A stretch of 64,000 bases of DNA, taken from positions 3,357,706 through 3,421,705 of the forward strand of contig NW_024744357.1 in assembly GCF_018991925.1 (NCBI RefSeq), written 5' to 3'. The first letter of the stretch is position 1. Each line of letters opens with the position of its first letter. This document shows, piece by piece, positions 12,170-24,877 of this stretch. The translations under genes were made by a program, and so were the position numbers. This stretch comes from Homarus americanus. Taxonomy: Eukaryota > Arthropoda > Malacostraca > Decapoda > Nephropidae. Below the pieces are notes generated by a model, which had not been told where the DNA came from, searched no databases, and saw only the letters and a program-made list of their open reading frames with translations.

Positions 12170-13517
12170 GTTGTTCCATCGTTTATCACTATGCCAAATC
12201 TCTGTCCAAGTTCAGTCCCTTCTGTGTTGTTATCTAAGTCTATTTTGAGCATCGTTTAATTAAACAAATAGCTAATCTAAGTGAGTTAAGAATCTTTTAA
12301 TGTTATAAGCATTCATGCTAGAGTGTATCGTTTACTAACCAACCCTTAGGAATGTTTGTTTATATGTCAGCATGAGCTGATGTTTCACCGTTTAACAGAC
12401 ACTGAGTGTATGGAAATGACGCTACCTTGGGAGGTAACCAGGCTATTGGCAGGATGTCGGATAGCAGGCTGGATCTGTAGTGGAGGTCTGTAAAGATCAG
12501 TTACCCGGTAGTGTGTCACCCAGGGTGGACTTTGGTGTGTGTGCTGCCGAACTCAGTGTGTGAATATGAACCCGAGGCATTGTTTGGCTTCTGTTCTGTG
12601 AACCCAGAGCCCTGCTCTTTCCTGACTGCTGGAGAGATACTTCCTGGTTAAATCCTCCTCCTGCATGTATCATTACTGATGGGTTATAAAAAAATTTCCG
12701 TCCCAGGTATAGTAGCAAGACAGTACTGATATGACCTGTGTTTGTGACGCAGCTGTTTTAACGGCCGAGGTGTTGATGTTGTATTATCACTCAGACTCCT
12801 GGATGTTGGTACTAATTAGTCTCAAGTGTGTTCTGTAGTCAAGGTGCTAAGTGTGCTAGAAGGAATAGCACAGTATTGTGAACGAACTTGAGTGTGCTTA
12901 TGGGTGCTATAAATACGAGTACAATTGTGAATGTCACTTAAAAGTGCTTGAAATATTCCCCTGTAGCTATATTGAAGTATTACCCCTAAGCTGATATATT
13001 TTTTAACTAAAGTTTTATGACTGTTAAGTGAAGATGCTTATTTTCCTAAATGTAAAGTATGACCAAGTAGCATTTATTTTTGTACAAATGTTAAAGAACA
13101 GTTTAATAAGCATTTAATGAACCCAAGTGGGAGTTCCTTTAATCTGTGAATAATGATTCAAGATGTTCAAGGCAATAACACTAAAGTTCGTGTGTTTTCT
13201 TCACCTCTCTGTCGGCTACCAAAGTTAATCAAGTTGTTTCACAGCTGAATTTCTGTTTAATGTTGTGTGAGTCATGTGGCAGCGATTACCTGTTGAGTAA
13301 GTAATGAAAAGGATAATAATAAGTTTTAGCATAAATTCTCAGGTATGTTCACAGAATAGAAATATAAGTAAGTCGAAAAGATGCTTAAAATTATCTTTTA
13401 AGTAAAATAAAACTAGAAAAAAAATTACAATTGCAGGGTCTCAATTGTTTCTCTTACTATTGACAACACAACATACATATATTGTTTCTCACGTTTGAAT
13501 TTTTTTTTCACTTTTGC

Positions 13518-13595
<78 letters not shown>

Positions 13596-14380
13596 ATTTT
13601 CGCCCCCCAGGCCCCGATGTGGGTCAGTGACCTGTGCCCGGGTGGGCTAATGCCCGTAAAAAAAAAATATTTCACTCCAGGCATCAACTGAGAGGCACTT
13701 CAGCATTTCTATTGATAAATTTATTTAGGCATTACTTTTATTAACTATATTATCTATGATTATATCACCAGACAAACAAGAGTCAAGAATAACTAACTAA
13801 ATAATTAAAATTAACAAACCAAAACTAAGTAAGTGATAAATAATTAAACTGACTAAAACACTAACTAAGCTATCTAACAACTAACTAAACTGCCTAACTA
13901 ACTAATGAAAGCAATAACTAACAAGCTGATAATTAAATTAGTTAGCAGGTTAATGTCATATAGTAAGTCAGTCTGTCAGTTTGCCATACACAGCATATAT
14001 TTTCGCTATCCTCATACCGAACATTGCATCAGGCACATTTTTGCTATTTAAGCAGATTTTCACCCCATTCTCTTATCTACTTTCCTTTACTTTTATTTCG
14101 TACTTTTGACACAGAAACACTCAGAATACAAAATTGATATCATTCATAGAGGAGAAAAAAAAAATATCAACTCCTGTGGTAAGTTGAACATCCGTGTATT
14201 GAAACAACTGATAGTGGTGCAATAAACCCAATCCCAAGGTAGGACGCATAGAACTCTTGGCGTGAGATAGTACCAGCTGTGGTAACGTGGTGTATTGAGA
14301 ACTTTATATCATTGGCAATTCCCTGTTCTCATAACTGAAAATGAAGCCAAACACAGCACTAGTCGTTGTTGTTATTTAGT
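12170..14380. other. Intergenic stretch; only a large (ATT)n repeat recognised
   Basis: No coding model found. Contains the ATT microsatellite at 13519-13594 and an ACTAA-rich low-complexity stretch (about 13780-13930). Confidence 0.5.
13519..13594. repeat. (ATT)n trinucleotide microsatellite
   Basis: About 25 perfect ATT units. ATT runs also form the 3' tails of LINE copies at 21.9 and 60.7 kb, so this may mark an old insertion. Confidence 0.95.
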
Positions 14381-14384
14381 CTGG

Positions 14385-16012
14385 CCGGCGAGCTCACTGA
14401 TAACGACGGAAAAATGAGCAATAATCTGAATAAATATTTTTCAACAGTTTTCACCACCGAAAATTAAATCATGATACCCGAGGCACCGACTCTATTCAGA
14501 GATAGTAAAGAAAACAAATTAAGCGAGATAGTAGTGACTAGTAACGATGTTAGTAAGCAAATAGACAAACTAAAGCCTAATAAGTCACCTGGTCCCGATG
14601 AGATATTTGCCAGAGTATTAAAGGAATGTAAGGAAGAGCTTAGTATGCCCTTAGCAAAGTTGTTTAACATGTCTTTAGAAACAGGTGTAGTACCAGAATC
14701 CTGGAGGATAGCGAATGTAATACCGATTTTCAAGAAGGGGGATAGATCACTATCCTCTAACTACCGCCCAATCAGTCTAACATCAACAGTAGGCAAATTA
14801 TTGGAAGCAATCATTTCAAACTCTATTCGAAATCACCTGGAGAAGCACCGATTGATCAATGACTCCCAGCATGGCTTCACAAGCGGACGTTCTTGTCTAA
14901 CTAATCTATTAACATTCTTTTCATCAGTTTTCGAATGGGTGGACGAGGGGCACAATTATGATGTGGTATATCTCGACTTTAGCAAAGCCTTCGACAGAGT
15001 CCCCCACGAAAGACTAATTAGAAAGGTAGAAGCACATGGCATCAAAGGTAACATCCTTAAATGGATTAGGGTGTGGTTACAGGACAGGAAACAGCGAGTG
15101 AGCATTAATGGCACTAAGTCCCATTGGAGCAACGTCACAAGTGGAGTTCCCCAAGGCTCAGTACTTGGACCATTATTATTTATTATATACATAAACGACA
15201 TAGATATCGGCATAGACAGCAACATAAGTAAATTTGCTGATGACACTAAAATAGGACGTGTTATTTAATCTAACGAGGATCAAAACTACAGGAAGATCTA
15301 AACAAATTTTTTCGAATGGTCTGAAAATTGGCAGATGAAATTCAATGTGGACAAATGTAAAGTACTCAGTATAGGAGATGTAAACAGGGAAACCAGATAC
15401 CAGATGAACAACGATGCCATAGAGAAATCCGACTGCGAGAGAGATTTAGGAGTAATGATAAGCAGGAACCTTAAGCCTGGTAAACAATGTGTTTTTGCTC
15501 GTAACAAGGCTAATAAAGTACTTGGGTTCATACAAAGGAGTATTAGTTTCAAGACTAGCTAGGTCATCCTAAAACTGTATCTTGTGCTTGTGAGACCACA
15601 CCTGGATTACGCAGTTCAGTTCTGGTCACAGTATTACAGAATGGATATAGAATCATTGGAAAGAATTCAGAGGAGAATGACAAGACTAATCCCGGGCATT
15701 AGGAGCCTTGAGTATAGAGACAGGTTAAAGCATCTTAATTTGCACTCCCTCGAGAGACATAGAGCGAGGGGCGACCTGATAGAGGTGTATAAGTGGAAGT
15801 CAGGGCTAAACAAAGGGGACATTACAAAGGTACTCAAACTGTCCAACCAGGAGCGAACTCGTAACAATGGTTTTAAATTAGACAAATTTAGATTTAGGCG
15901 TGAAATAGGTAAACACTGGTTTGGAAACAGAGTAGTGGATGAATGGAACAAGTTACCAAATATCATCATTAACTCGAATACGCTAAATAGCTTCAAACAT
16001 AGGTTGGATGCT
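14385..16012 (+). mobile_element. CR1-like LINE copy A, RT part (5' truncated, decayed)
   Basis: A 265-codon open stretch (14471-15268) holds the RT fingers and palm: [64 protein letters not shown] (motif A), [20 protein letters not shown] (motif B) and FADDTK (motif C). A frameshift and stops near 15268-15330 and a stop at 15560 break the thumb region, which resumes to VVDEWNKLPN. The 5' half with endonuclease is absent. The element is cut at 16012 by copy B and resumes at 18044 with its 3' UTR and 8-bp tail. Confidence 0.85.
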
Positions 16013-18043
16013 AGAACAAAATATACCATACAGAAAAATTAGGTCAAATAAGAATGAGCCAAGGTGGATGACCAGAAAACTTAAACATGACATAGGAATA
16101 AAGAAAGGAATATATAAGAAATTAAAGGGAGGGGAGGAGCAGCTCAGAAATAGGTATAATGAACTATCTAGGAATGTTAAGAAAAATGTAAGGAAAGCAA
16201 AGAGAGACTATGAAATCAAAATAGCAAGAGAATCCAAGGCGAATCCCAAGGGATTTTTCCAGGTATATAGAACAAAGGTCAAGGACAAAGTTGGGCCTTT
16301 AAAGTCAGGGAGGGGAGAAGTGATAAATGGCAGTGAAGAAATAAGCAAAGTATTGAACAGCTACTTCTTATCAGTTTTCACAGAAGAAATTTGCGATGAA
16401 ATTCCAGAGGTGGAACTGATATTTCAGGGAAAGGAAGAAGAGAAATTAAAGAATATCACTATCAGAAAAGAGGATGTTCTTAAGAAGATAAATAAACTAA
16501 AGAAAACAAAATCCCCAGGGCCGGATGAAATTTTCCCTCGAGTCTTAAAAGAGTGTAGGGAACAGATTAGTTGACCCCTCGTAAACTTATTTACAAAATC
16601 ATTAGACACTGGAGTTGTGCCAGACTTGTGGAAACACGCAAATGTAGTACCCATATTCAAAAAGGGAGACAGAACATCAGCGTCAAATTACCGGCCGATC
16701 AGTTTGACGTCAGTAGTGGGGAAATATCTTGAATCAATTATAGCAGATAGCATCCGATCGCATCTAGAGAAAAGCAAATTAATCTACGACTCTCAACATG
16801 GGTTTACAAAGGGAAAATCTTGTCTAACAAATCTGCTAACGTTTTGTAGGAAAGTCTTCGAGGTAGTAGATAATGACGAAAATTACGATGTTATTTACTT
16901 AGACTTTAGCAAAGCATTTGACAGAGTACCGCATCAGAGGCTTCTGAGAAAAATTAAGGCTCATGGTATCGAGGGAAAAGTTTTAAATTGGATAAAATCA
17001 TGGCTCACCGATAGAACGCAGAGGGTCAGCGTAGATGGTGTTAAATCTGAGTGGGGCCGTGTAACCAGTGGGGTTCCCCAGGGGTCAGAACTAGGCCCAC
17101 TCTTGTTCATAATCTACATAAACGATCTAGATACTGGGATCAGCAGTGACTAAGCAAGTTTGCGGATGACACCAAAATAGGGCGGCAAATTAATTCAGGG
17201 CAGGATGCAAATGCATTACAGGAGGATCTAAATAAACTGTAGGGGTGGTCTGAAAAATGGCAAATGAAATTCAACACCAGCAAGTGCAGCGTACTTAATA
17301 TTGGAAGAACAAATACTTATAATGTATACAGCCTTAAAAACATCAACCTAGAGAAGTCGACTTGTGAAAGAGACCTAGGGGTACTTGTAAGCCCGGACCT
17401 ACGGCCTAGAAAACAGTGCGTTAATGTTCGAAATAAGGCAAACAGAGTATTGGGTTTTATATCTAGAAGTGTAATTAACAAGAGTGCAGAGGTCTTATTG
17501 CAACTATATCTTGCGCTAGTCAGGCCGCACCTCGATTATGCGGTTCAGTTCTGGTGCCCCTATTATAGAATGGATATAAATTCACTAGAGTCGGTGCAGC
17601 GAAGAATGACAAAAATGATTTCGGGACTTAGAAACCTTCCATATCAGGATAGGTTAAAGAAACTTAACTTGCATTCCCTAGAAAGACGAAGAGTGCGGGG
17701 AGATATGATAAAAGTATTTAAGTGGGTGAAAGGAATCAATAAAGGGGATATAGATAAAGTTCTTATAATATCCGAGCAGGATAGGACTCGGAGCAACGGA
17801 TTCAAGTTAGATAAGTTTAGGTTTAGGAGGGAGATAGGAAGAAACTGGTTCACAAATAGGGTGGTGGACGAGTGGAACAAGCTTAGCAACTTTGTAGTAA
17901 GTGCGGGAACTCTGGAAAGTTTCAAAAGGAGGCTAGATAGATTCATGGATGATAGAGAGTGGTAGTAACTCTCGACAGGAGCTGCCATGCACAGGCCAAC
18001 CGGCCTATTGCAGACTCCTTATTTTCTTATGTTCTTATGTTCT
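16013..18043 (+). mobile_element. CR1-like LINE copy B, nested inside copy A
   Basis: Begins abruptly in the linker before RT (NEPRWMTRKLKHDIGIKKGI) and runs through [96 protein letters not shown] and the C-terminal LVRPHLDYAVQFWCPYYRMD ... WNKLSNFV. In-frame stop at 16573, frameshift near 17150 and a stop near 17240 inactivate it. It ends in tandem TTCTTATG repeats (about 18023-18043), a hallmark of CR1-group 3' ends. It differs clearly from copy A, so the two are separate subfamilies. Confidence 0.85.
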
Positions 18044-18144
18044 TATATGAGCAATAGGGGTTGGGTGTAAACGGGACTGCCCAGTATGGCCCAATAGGCC
18101 CGCTGCAGTTTCCTCCATTCTTATGTTCTTATGTTCTTATGTTC
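18044..18144 (+). mobile_element. CR1-like LINE copy A, detached 3' end
   Basis: TATATGAGCAATAGGGGTTG and the following bases match, in order, the 3' UTR of copy C on the minus strand, directly after the point where copy A stops at 16012. It ends in (TTCTTATG)n. This shows that copy B inserted into copy A. Confidence 0.85.
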
Positions 18145-18145
18145 T

Positions 18146-20630
18146 CTGCTACAGTCTTATTATACGTAGACGGTGGATAAGCTTACTTTATCACCAAGGC
18201 GAAGCACTGATGACACGGCAATAGTTTCACTGGGGATTACTTGAGGCTCACACACTGCATCTGGAGCCTCAGTCTTCCGATACTTAAGAGATATACCAAA
18301 AGTATTTCTAGGTCGTCTTGGAGAAAATTTGGATACGATTGTAACAAAATATAAATGTTCTTGAGACTATAATAACACCATTCTCATGTTATAATTTAAT
18401 TATCTCCTTCCCACAGTTTGGTTTCCACGCATTTTTACCTTCTAATTATATAATGTTAAAACTAATTCCCAACTTCACAACGACGTTTAGATAAAAGATA
18501 AATGTCTAACTGACTTTACCCTTAAGTCAAGTCAACAGCCTCGAGTTGATGGCGAGTTAAATGTTTTTATCGCTTCAAGACAAACCTTTTCTTCCCACCA
18601 CCCGCTATCCCTTTCTTGGTGTACAATACTAGTGACGCGTCCCTTCCTCCGTCTGAGATAGGTTGCTACTTCAGTTATCTTCTGAATATCCATGGAAATG
18701 CCTTAGTTTACAAGTCTCTTACCAGCACAGCTAAGAGAACCCATTCAACTAGTTATGACTCGTTACGTAATGAACAATTCCAATCCAGGTAAGTTTGTCT
18801 TTATATTATTGTTGTTTCAATTGTGTATGAGCATCAGTAAAACCCTTTTGCGTGCATCACATCCCAAAGTTAATGCAAAGTTCATCTGTAAAGCTGACTA
18901 TCATTCTTCCACTCCTATCATGATGCAGCTCACTAGTGTATTTTACTCTTTGGCCAAATATATCTCTCAGGGTTTATGTCATACATCAATATATTTGCTT
19001 ATTATCATACATGTTTCCTGCTCTTATAATCCTAACAAATGCATATACTGTACATTTATAGTACAAATAAAACCCAGGCCAACCAAATAACAATTAAAAG
19101 GTGACAAACGTAAATGAAGCATGATAATCATGATTCACGATTTCACGAGGTTTGAAATTTTATTTGATAAACAATAAGAAAATCAAACACATTTGCAACT
19201 CGAATTCTATATAACATCTTTTTGGTCGTTGTTTTAAGACTACTGAACTAATCAAGAATATTTGGAATATTTAATATGAACAAAATAAAATATAAATATT
19301 AACTTGTTTTAAGACATAAGATAATCTTTGCAAGCTTTTTTATATTATCTGGTTTATTGTTTACTTAAACAATAATAAATTTCAAACTTTTCTTTCTTTT
19401 TTAAGACGAGAAAGTGAGTAATGATTTTTGAAATGTTCACTTTTCTGGCTTATTCAGTCTCTATGGAAAGAACAGCTGATACTAAAGTGTGTCCTGCACT
19501 GTGCTATTCCTTTGGTATGTTTTAATAAGTTTGAATTTAAATAATGGCCGTTCAGCTGTTGCAATGGTAACAGTCAAAGTAATAAAGAGTTACATAGACA
19601 TCATGGAAGCTTAGTGTGGTGGTTTTTAACTACAAGCATAGTTGACAGATCAAATATTGAAAAAAAAATTATGCATTTCCTCTTTGAAGTGTAATGATTG
19701 TGTTATCAGACCACAGCTTACAGCCCAGAGAATTACAACACATAACAGTGAATGCTACAGGCCTCGTGGTACCCCAACATACCAGGTTGACACACCCTAG
19801 GTCAGGACCCAAGGGACCTGACCTCGTCTACTAATTGCTTGAATTAGCCGGGTGACCTACAACCACACCTAGCCAAGACACACCCGGGCATGACTATGCA
19901 CCTGGGCAAACACAGCTGTCCAGACCGACTGTTTCTCCCCCACATAAAGGCCCTGCAGTCCCATCCACGGGCTCATTTGGGCACAATAGACTTATTCGCA
20001 TTCGACTCATCTCTCTCCCGTTTGGGTCGTCATTCTGTTCACTCACACAGAGTCACGCTCGTCCTCTCCCCAGGTCGGGAGGGAGACTTCCAGACCAGAC
20101 CCCGGCGTCACCAGCTAAGCAGAGTCTCTCATACGAGACAGTCCAGTCGCACCCGCTAGGCCCCCGTCAGGTTACACGTGAGTCTTTGTCAGAGCGATCT
20201 CTAGGGTGAGTTATCGACTGTGGGAAGTGTATTCATTTCATGTTTGGGTCCGTGAGTCAGTGTAGTAACGTAAATATGATGTTCCAGTAACGTCGATATA
20301 ATATTGATATTAATGTGTCTGTGTCATTGAGTAAATTAATAAATAGTTGTATTGAAGTGGTGTTTGAGAAGTTGTCCCTTAAGAACGTATAAGATAAGAT
20401 AAGTGTAAATAACTAACCGGCCATGCTACCAAACTTCTTGTCCTTACATCCTCCTACTACTAAATATTCTCTCTATACTTTCTACCCCTTAAAACCACTC
20501 ATTACAGGTGACAGCGAGCTATACATTAACCCACGCCCTCCTAGCTTAGTTGTTACAATGGCGGCGGTGAACTTAACGTAAACCCGCGCCTTCCCTCTTT
20601 TAGCCATAACACCTGACTCGTCAGTTTGAG
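18146..20630. other. Intergenic stretch without recognisable genes
   Basis: No protein-family motif seen on either strand. 19740-20160 is richer in G+C and has a 90-codon open frame without motifs; 20338 has AATAAA. An LTR origin was considered for 19.8-20.6 kb but not supported. Confidence 0.45.
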
Positions 20631-20633
20631 TAC

Positions 20634-21896
20634 ATAAGAACATAAGAACATAAGAATGGAGGAAACTGCAGCGGGCCTATTGGCCCATACTGGGCAGTCC
20701 CGTTTACACCCAACCCCTATTGCTCATATAAGCATCCAACCTATGTTTGAAGCTATTCAGCGTATTCGAGTTAATGATGATATTTCGTAACTTGTTCCAT
20801 TCATCCACTACTCTGTTTCCAAACCAGTGTTTACCTATTTCACGCCTAAATCGAAATTTGTCTAATTTAAAACCATTGTTAAGAGTTCGCTCCTGGTTGG
20901 ATAGTTTGAGTACCTTTGTAATGTCCCCTTTGTTTAGCCCTGCCTTCCACTTATACACCTCTATCAGGTCGCCCCTCGCTCTACGTCTCTCGAGGGAGTG
21001 CAAATTAAGATGCTTTAACCTGTCTCTATACTCAAGATTCCTAATGCCCGGGATTAGTCTTGTCATTCTCCTCTGAATTCTTTGGGAGGATTCTATATCC
21101 ATTCTGTAATACGGTGACCAGAACTGAACTGGGTAATCCAGGTGTGGTCTCACAAGAGCAAGATACAGTTTTAGGATGACCTCGCTAGTCTTGTAACTAA
21201 CACTCCTTTGTATGAACCCAAGTACTTTATTAGCCTTGTTACGTGCAAAAACACATTGTTTACTTGGCTTAAGGCTCCTACTTATCATTACTCCTAAATG
21301 TCTCTCGCAGTCGGATTTCTCTATGGCATCGTTGTTCATCTGGTATCTGGTTTCCCTGTTTACATCTCCTATACTGAGTACTTTACATTTGTCCACATTG
21401 AATTTCATCTGCCATTTTTCAGACCATTCGAAAAATTTTTTTAGATCTTCCTGTAGTTTTGTGGAGTCCTCGTCAGATTTAATAACACATCCTATTTTAG
21501 TGTCATCAGCAAATTTGCTATGTTGCTATCTATGCCGATATCTATGTCGTTTATGTATATAATAAATAATAATGGTCCAAGTACTGAGCCTTGGGGAACT
21601 CCACTTGTGACGTTGCTCCAATGGGACTTAGTGCCATTAATGCTCACTCGCTGTTTCCTGTCCTGTAACCACCCCCTAATCCATTTAAGGATATTACCTT
21701 TGATGCCATGTGCTTCTACCTTTCTAATTAGTCTTTCGTGGGGGACTCTGTCGAAGGCTTTGCTAAAGTCGAGATATACCACATCATAAATGTGCCCCTC
21801 GTCCACCGATTCGAAAACTGATGAAAAGAATGTTAATAGATTAGTTAGACATGAACGTCCGCTTATGAAGCCATGCTGGAAATCATTGATCAATCT
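20634..21896 (-). mobile_element. CR1-like LINE copy C, 3' part
   Basis: On the minus strand: RT motif A ([18 protein letters not shown]), motif B ([20 protein letters not shown]), a frameshifted FADDTK near 21500, then a 234-codon open stretch (21408-20704) from MKFNVDKCKVLSIG to WNKLRNIIINS, a short 3' UTR and an 8-bp (TTCTTATG) tail at 20634-20660. It is very similar to copy A (same subfamily). It is interrupted at about 21897 by another LINE and resumes at 22528. Confidence 0.85.
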
Positions 21897-22527
21897 AATA
21901 ATAATAATAATAATAATTAACGGTTTATTGAAAGAGCTTGGCAGAAGGCTGAAAATATACAGTTACATATTTGGGGAATGGGTTACAATTACAAATAATA
22001 TACAAGTGACATAAGTGACACAAATAAGACATATAGTAACTTAGATGGGGATCAGCTCAAACTACAGTTCATTTCAACATAGTGACAGTGTAGGGAGCAG
22101 TGTTTACTGGGAGTGAATACACTGATTTATTACATGTTATTGATAATTTTTACAATGGTTGGGACTGGGCTGTTCTTATAGCGATCAGTTCGTGCACGTA
22201 TGGGCTGGATGCGGTTGTGGTGTCGAACAGCAATTCTCGGACAGGGGATCTCAGGTGGTAGTAGGGGCCGGTGTCGGGGATGGTGTAGAAGCTTCTTACC
22301 AAATTTGCAGATGAGGCCGTGGTGATGGTCAGTGAGAGTCGAAAGGGTCAGTGTGTTGAGCGCTTCTTGATATGTGGAGTAGGAAGGGGAGAGAATAATC
22401 TTGCATGCCCTCTTTTGCACTTTTTCTAGGTGTTTACGTTGTGTGGCATTTAGGGAGGAAGACCAGGTGGGGGAGGCATAGGTGAGCTTGGGAAGTATGA
22501 ATGTTGTGTATACACTGAGGAGCTCGT
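21897..22527 (-). mobile_element. ATT-tailed LINE 3' end inserted in copy C
   Basis: The minus strand encodes QKRACKIILSPSYSTYQEAL, KFGKKLLHHPRHRPLLPP, VRHHNRIQPIRARTDRYKNS and VPTIVKIINNM, ending in a (TTA)n tail at 21899-21917. The same C-terminus with the same tail lies at 60.2-60.7 kb. It splits RNHLEKH from RLIND-type sequence of copy C, so it inserted after copy C. Confidence 0.8.
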
Positions 22528-22830
22528 GTGCTTCTCCAGGTGATTTCGAATAGAGTTTGAAATGATTGCTTCCAGTAATTTGCCTACTATTGATGTTAGA
22601 CTAATTGGGCGGTAGTTAGAGGATAGTGATCTATCCCCCTTCTTGAAAATCGGTATTACATTCGCTATCCTCCAGGATTCTGGTACTACACCTGTTTTTA
22701 AGGACATGTTAAACAACTTTGCTTAGGGCATACTAAGCTCTTCCTTACATTCCTTTAATACTCTGGCAAATATCTCATCGGGACCAGGTGGCTTATTAAG
22801 CTTTAGTTTGTCTATTTGCTTACTAACATC
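22528..22830 (-). mobile_element. CR1-like LINE copy C, 5' part
   Basis: Minus strand: [20 protein letters not shown], a damaged MPLAKLFN, then [38 protein letters not shown] and RNHLEKH up to the break. 5' truncated at about 22830. Confidence 0.8.
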
Positions 22831-22834
22831 ATTT

Positions 22835-24105
22835 AAAAGTGCGTAATAAGGAATCCCTGTGTAGTAGCGTGAAAAGTCCTAGTGTGTCATCTTTACAGCT
22901 CAAGTGAATATCTCTCGTCGTGGTATGCGCAAATTTTTACTAGCAATATGTTCAGTGCTCAACATAATTTCTCAGTGCCCCGGCGATCTGTAATGTTCTC
23001 AGTATCCCAAGTGCATTTTAATTGTCAGTCAGTGTTAAATGAACCCATTGTGTTTTAGCGATAGAAGCTGTGTCTATACTAACTGTTATAACCTAACATG
23101 TCTTGTAACTTACATCCTCCTTCCTGTCCTAATCCTCACCTCAACCTCCTTATCCTTACCCTTCCGTCCCTGCCCTGCCCTGCCCTACCCCGACCCGCCC
23201 CGGTCTGGCCCGGCCTGGCCCGGCCAGCCACGCCTCGCGTCCTCCCCACTACACCCGCCCCGCCTCACCCGCCCCGCCTCACCCGCCCCACCTCGTCGTA
23301 TGACCTCACTAATCCCCCGTCTTTTGTCCCGTAAGCTATGAGTTGATGATGATGGTTAATGTAACTTAATATTGCGATAAACGCAGAGCTTCACTCAGTC
23401 TGTTTTTATGCTAGTATGATTTGTAATGTACTCTTCGACGTGTAGTGATGAATAATATTCAGTGTAGTGAGCAGAGCTTCACTCCCCGACCCAGCCTAAT
23501 GAGAACATTGTCGTGACGGAAACCATACTGTAGTTGCCAAACATTGACGTAAATTATAGAGTAAACTTTTTTTTACTGATGCACTTCCAACTAATCCATC
23601 ATCCCTTTAGGAATGTTACTCTGCCAAATGTCACACACAGTACCGCCCCATGGCCAGCCGGACTTCAACCACAGTACATACGAGCAGAGGAGAAGCAGCG
23701 TGATGAATGCAGCACCCAACCCACCACCCACCACATACCACTTCACTTCTCCCAAGTCCTCCTTTGGTCTAGGATTAAGAAGATTTTATATTTTTCTACT
23801 TTAGGAAGTTAAGGAGTGTGGAATGCAGCACCACACAAACGAACCCTGGTAAGCCCAGCCAGGGAGGGATTCACCACTGTGAGGGTGTGGGACAGGACGG
23901 TCTTTGGTCTCGCCGACACTCACGTACGGAGGGCGAATCCTGGTCCGCGGAACCTGCCTGACACGTCATCCAAGGCGATGACAACCCATCAGTGGACCGG
24001 CTTTCATCCCGGCCGGAAGGGCGAAAGGCAGATGGAACAGAAAAATCATCTGGAATATGAAAATGATGCTGTACTGAGAAAAACGCAGATGGGGCTAGAA
24101 AACTC
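22835..24105. other. Intergenic stretch with a C-rich pentamer tract
   Basis: 23160-23290 is a C-rich low-complexity tract (CCCTG, CCCGG, CCGCCTCACC units). Several short open frames, including one that runs into the 27-bp array from 23816, lack family motifs and splice support. Confidence 0.5.
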
Positions 24106-24107
24106 AT

Positions 24108-24790
24108 CTGTCTGTGAGGCTGCTGTGACGTTGTATGTCTGTGAGGCTGCTGTGACGTTGTATGTCTGTGAGGCTGCTGTGACGTTGTATGTCTGTGAGG
24201 CTGCTGTGACGTTGTATGTCTGTGAGGCTGCTGTGACGTTGTATGTCTGTGAGGCTGCTGTGAAGTTGTATGTCTGTGAGGCTGCTGTGACGTTGTGTCT
24301 GTGAGGCTGTGACGTTGTATGTCTGTGAGGCTGCTGTGACGTTATATGTCTGTGAGGTTGCTGTGACGTTGTATGTCTGTGAGGCTGCTGTGACGTTATA
24401 TGTCTGTGAGGCTGCTGTGACGTTGTATGTCTGTGAGGCTGCTATGACGTTGCATGTCTGTGAGGCTGCTGTGACGTTGTATGTCTGTGAGGCTGCTGTG
24501 ACGTCTGTATGTGACGTTGTATGTCCGTGAGGCTGCTGTGACGTTGTATGTCCGTGAGGCTGCTGTGACGTTGTATGTCTGTGAGGCTGCTGTGACGTTG
24601 CATGTCTGTGAGGCTGCTATGACGTTGTATGTCTGTGAGGCTGCCGTGACGTTGTATGTCTGTGAGGCTGCCGTGACGTTGTATGTCTGTGAGGCTGCTG
24701 TATGTCTGTGAGGCTGTTATGACGTTGTATGTCTGTGAGGCTGCTGTGACGGCATATGCCTGTGAGGCTATCGTGAAGGTGTACGTCTGT
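24108..24790. repeat. 27-bp tandem repeat array (about two dozen units)
   Basis: Unit TGTCTGTGAGGCTGCTGTGA followed by CGTTGTA. Units differ at few positions and some are shortened (24290-24310, 24500-24515, 24700-24710). Because 27 is a multiple of three, one frame stays open for long parts and would encode VCEAAVTLY repeats; no evidence that this is translated. Confidence 0.95.
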
Positions 24791-24871
24791 GAGGGTCTAT
24801 ACAGGCACACTTAGTCAAGCACTGTGCATGTTAAGTGAGGTAAGAAAAAATAATGTCAAAACTCAAATGCA

Positions 24872-24877
24872 TTTATT
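24872..24877 (-). terminator. Polyadenylation signal candidate of gene 2
   Basis: AATAAA on the minus strand, about 440 bases after the stop of gene 2, within a 3' flank that is also similar between genes 2 and 3. Confidence 0.45.

Noticed and set aside
13482..13691. Open frame with a long tyrosine run
   Set aside because: Translation of the ATT microsatellite.
19790..20600. Possible solo LTR (GC-richer block, AATAAA at 20338, TGGCGGCGGTGAAC as a would-be primer site near 20558)
   Set aside because: No second LTR, no TG...CA ends with a target duplication that I could confirm, and no gag/pol nearby.
20747..21789. Open frames on + opposite CR1 copy C, and similar ones opposite copies A and B
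   Set aside because: They mirror the LINE coding strand and recur identically wherever the LINE occurs.
23816..24711. Open frames encoding VCEAAVTLY repeats as a secreted or structural repeat protein
   Set aside because: Repeat length divisible by three keeps the frame open by itself; units are shortened out of frame several times and no signal peptide or flanking domain is seen.
24108..24790. CRISPR-like array of 27-bp repeats
   Set aside because: Contiguous tandem units without unique spacers, in eukaryotic DNA.
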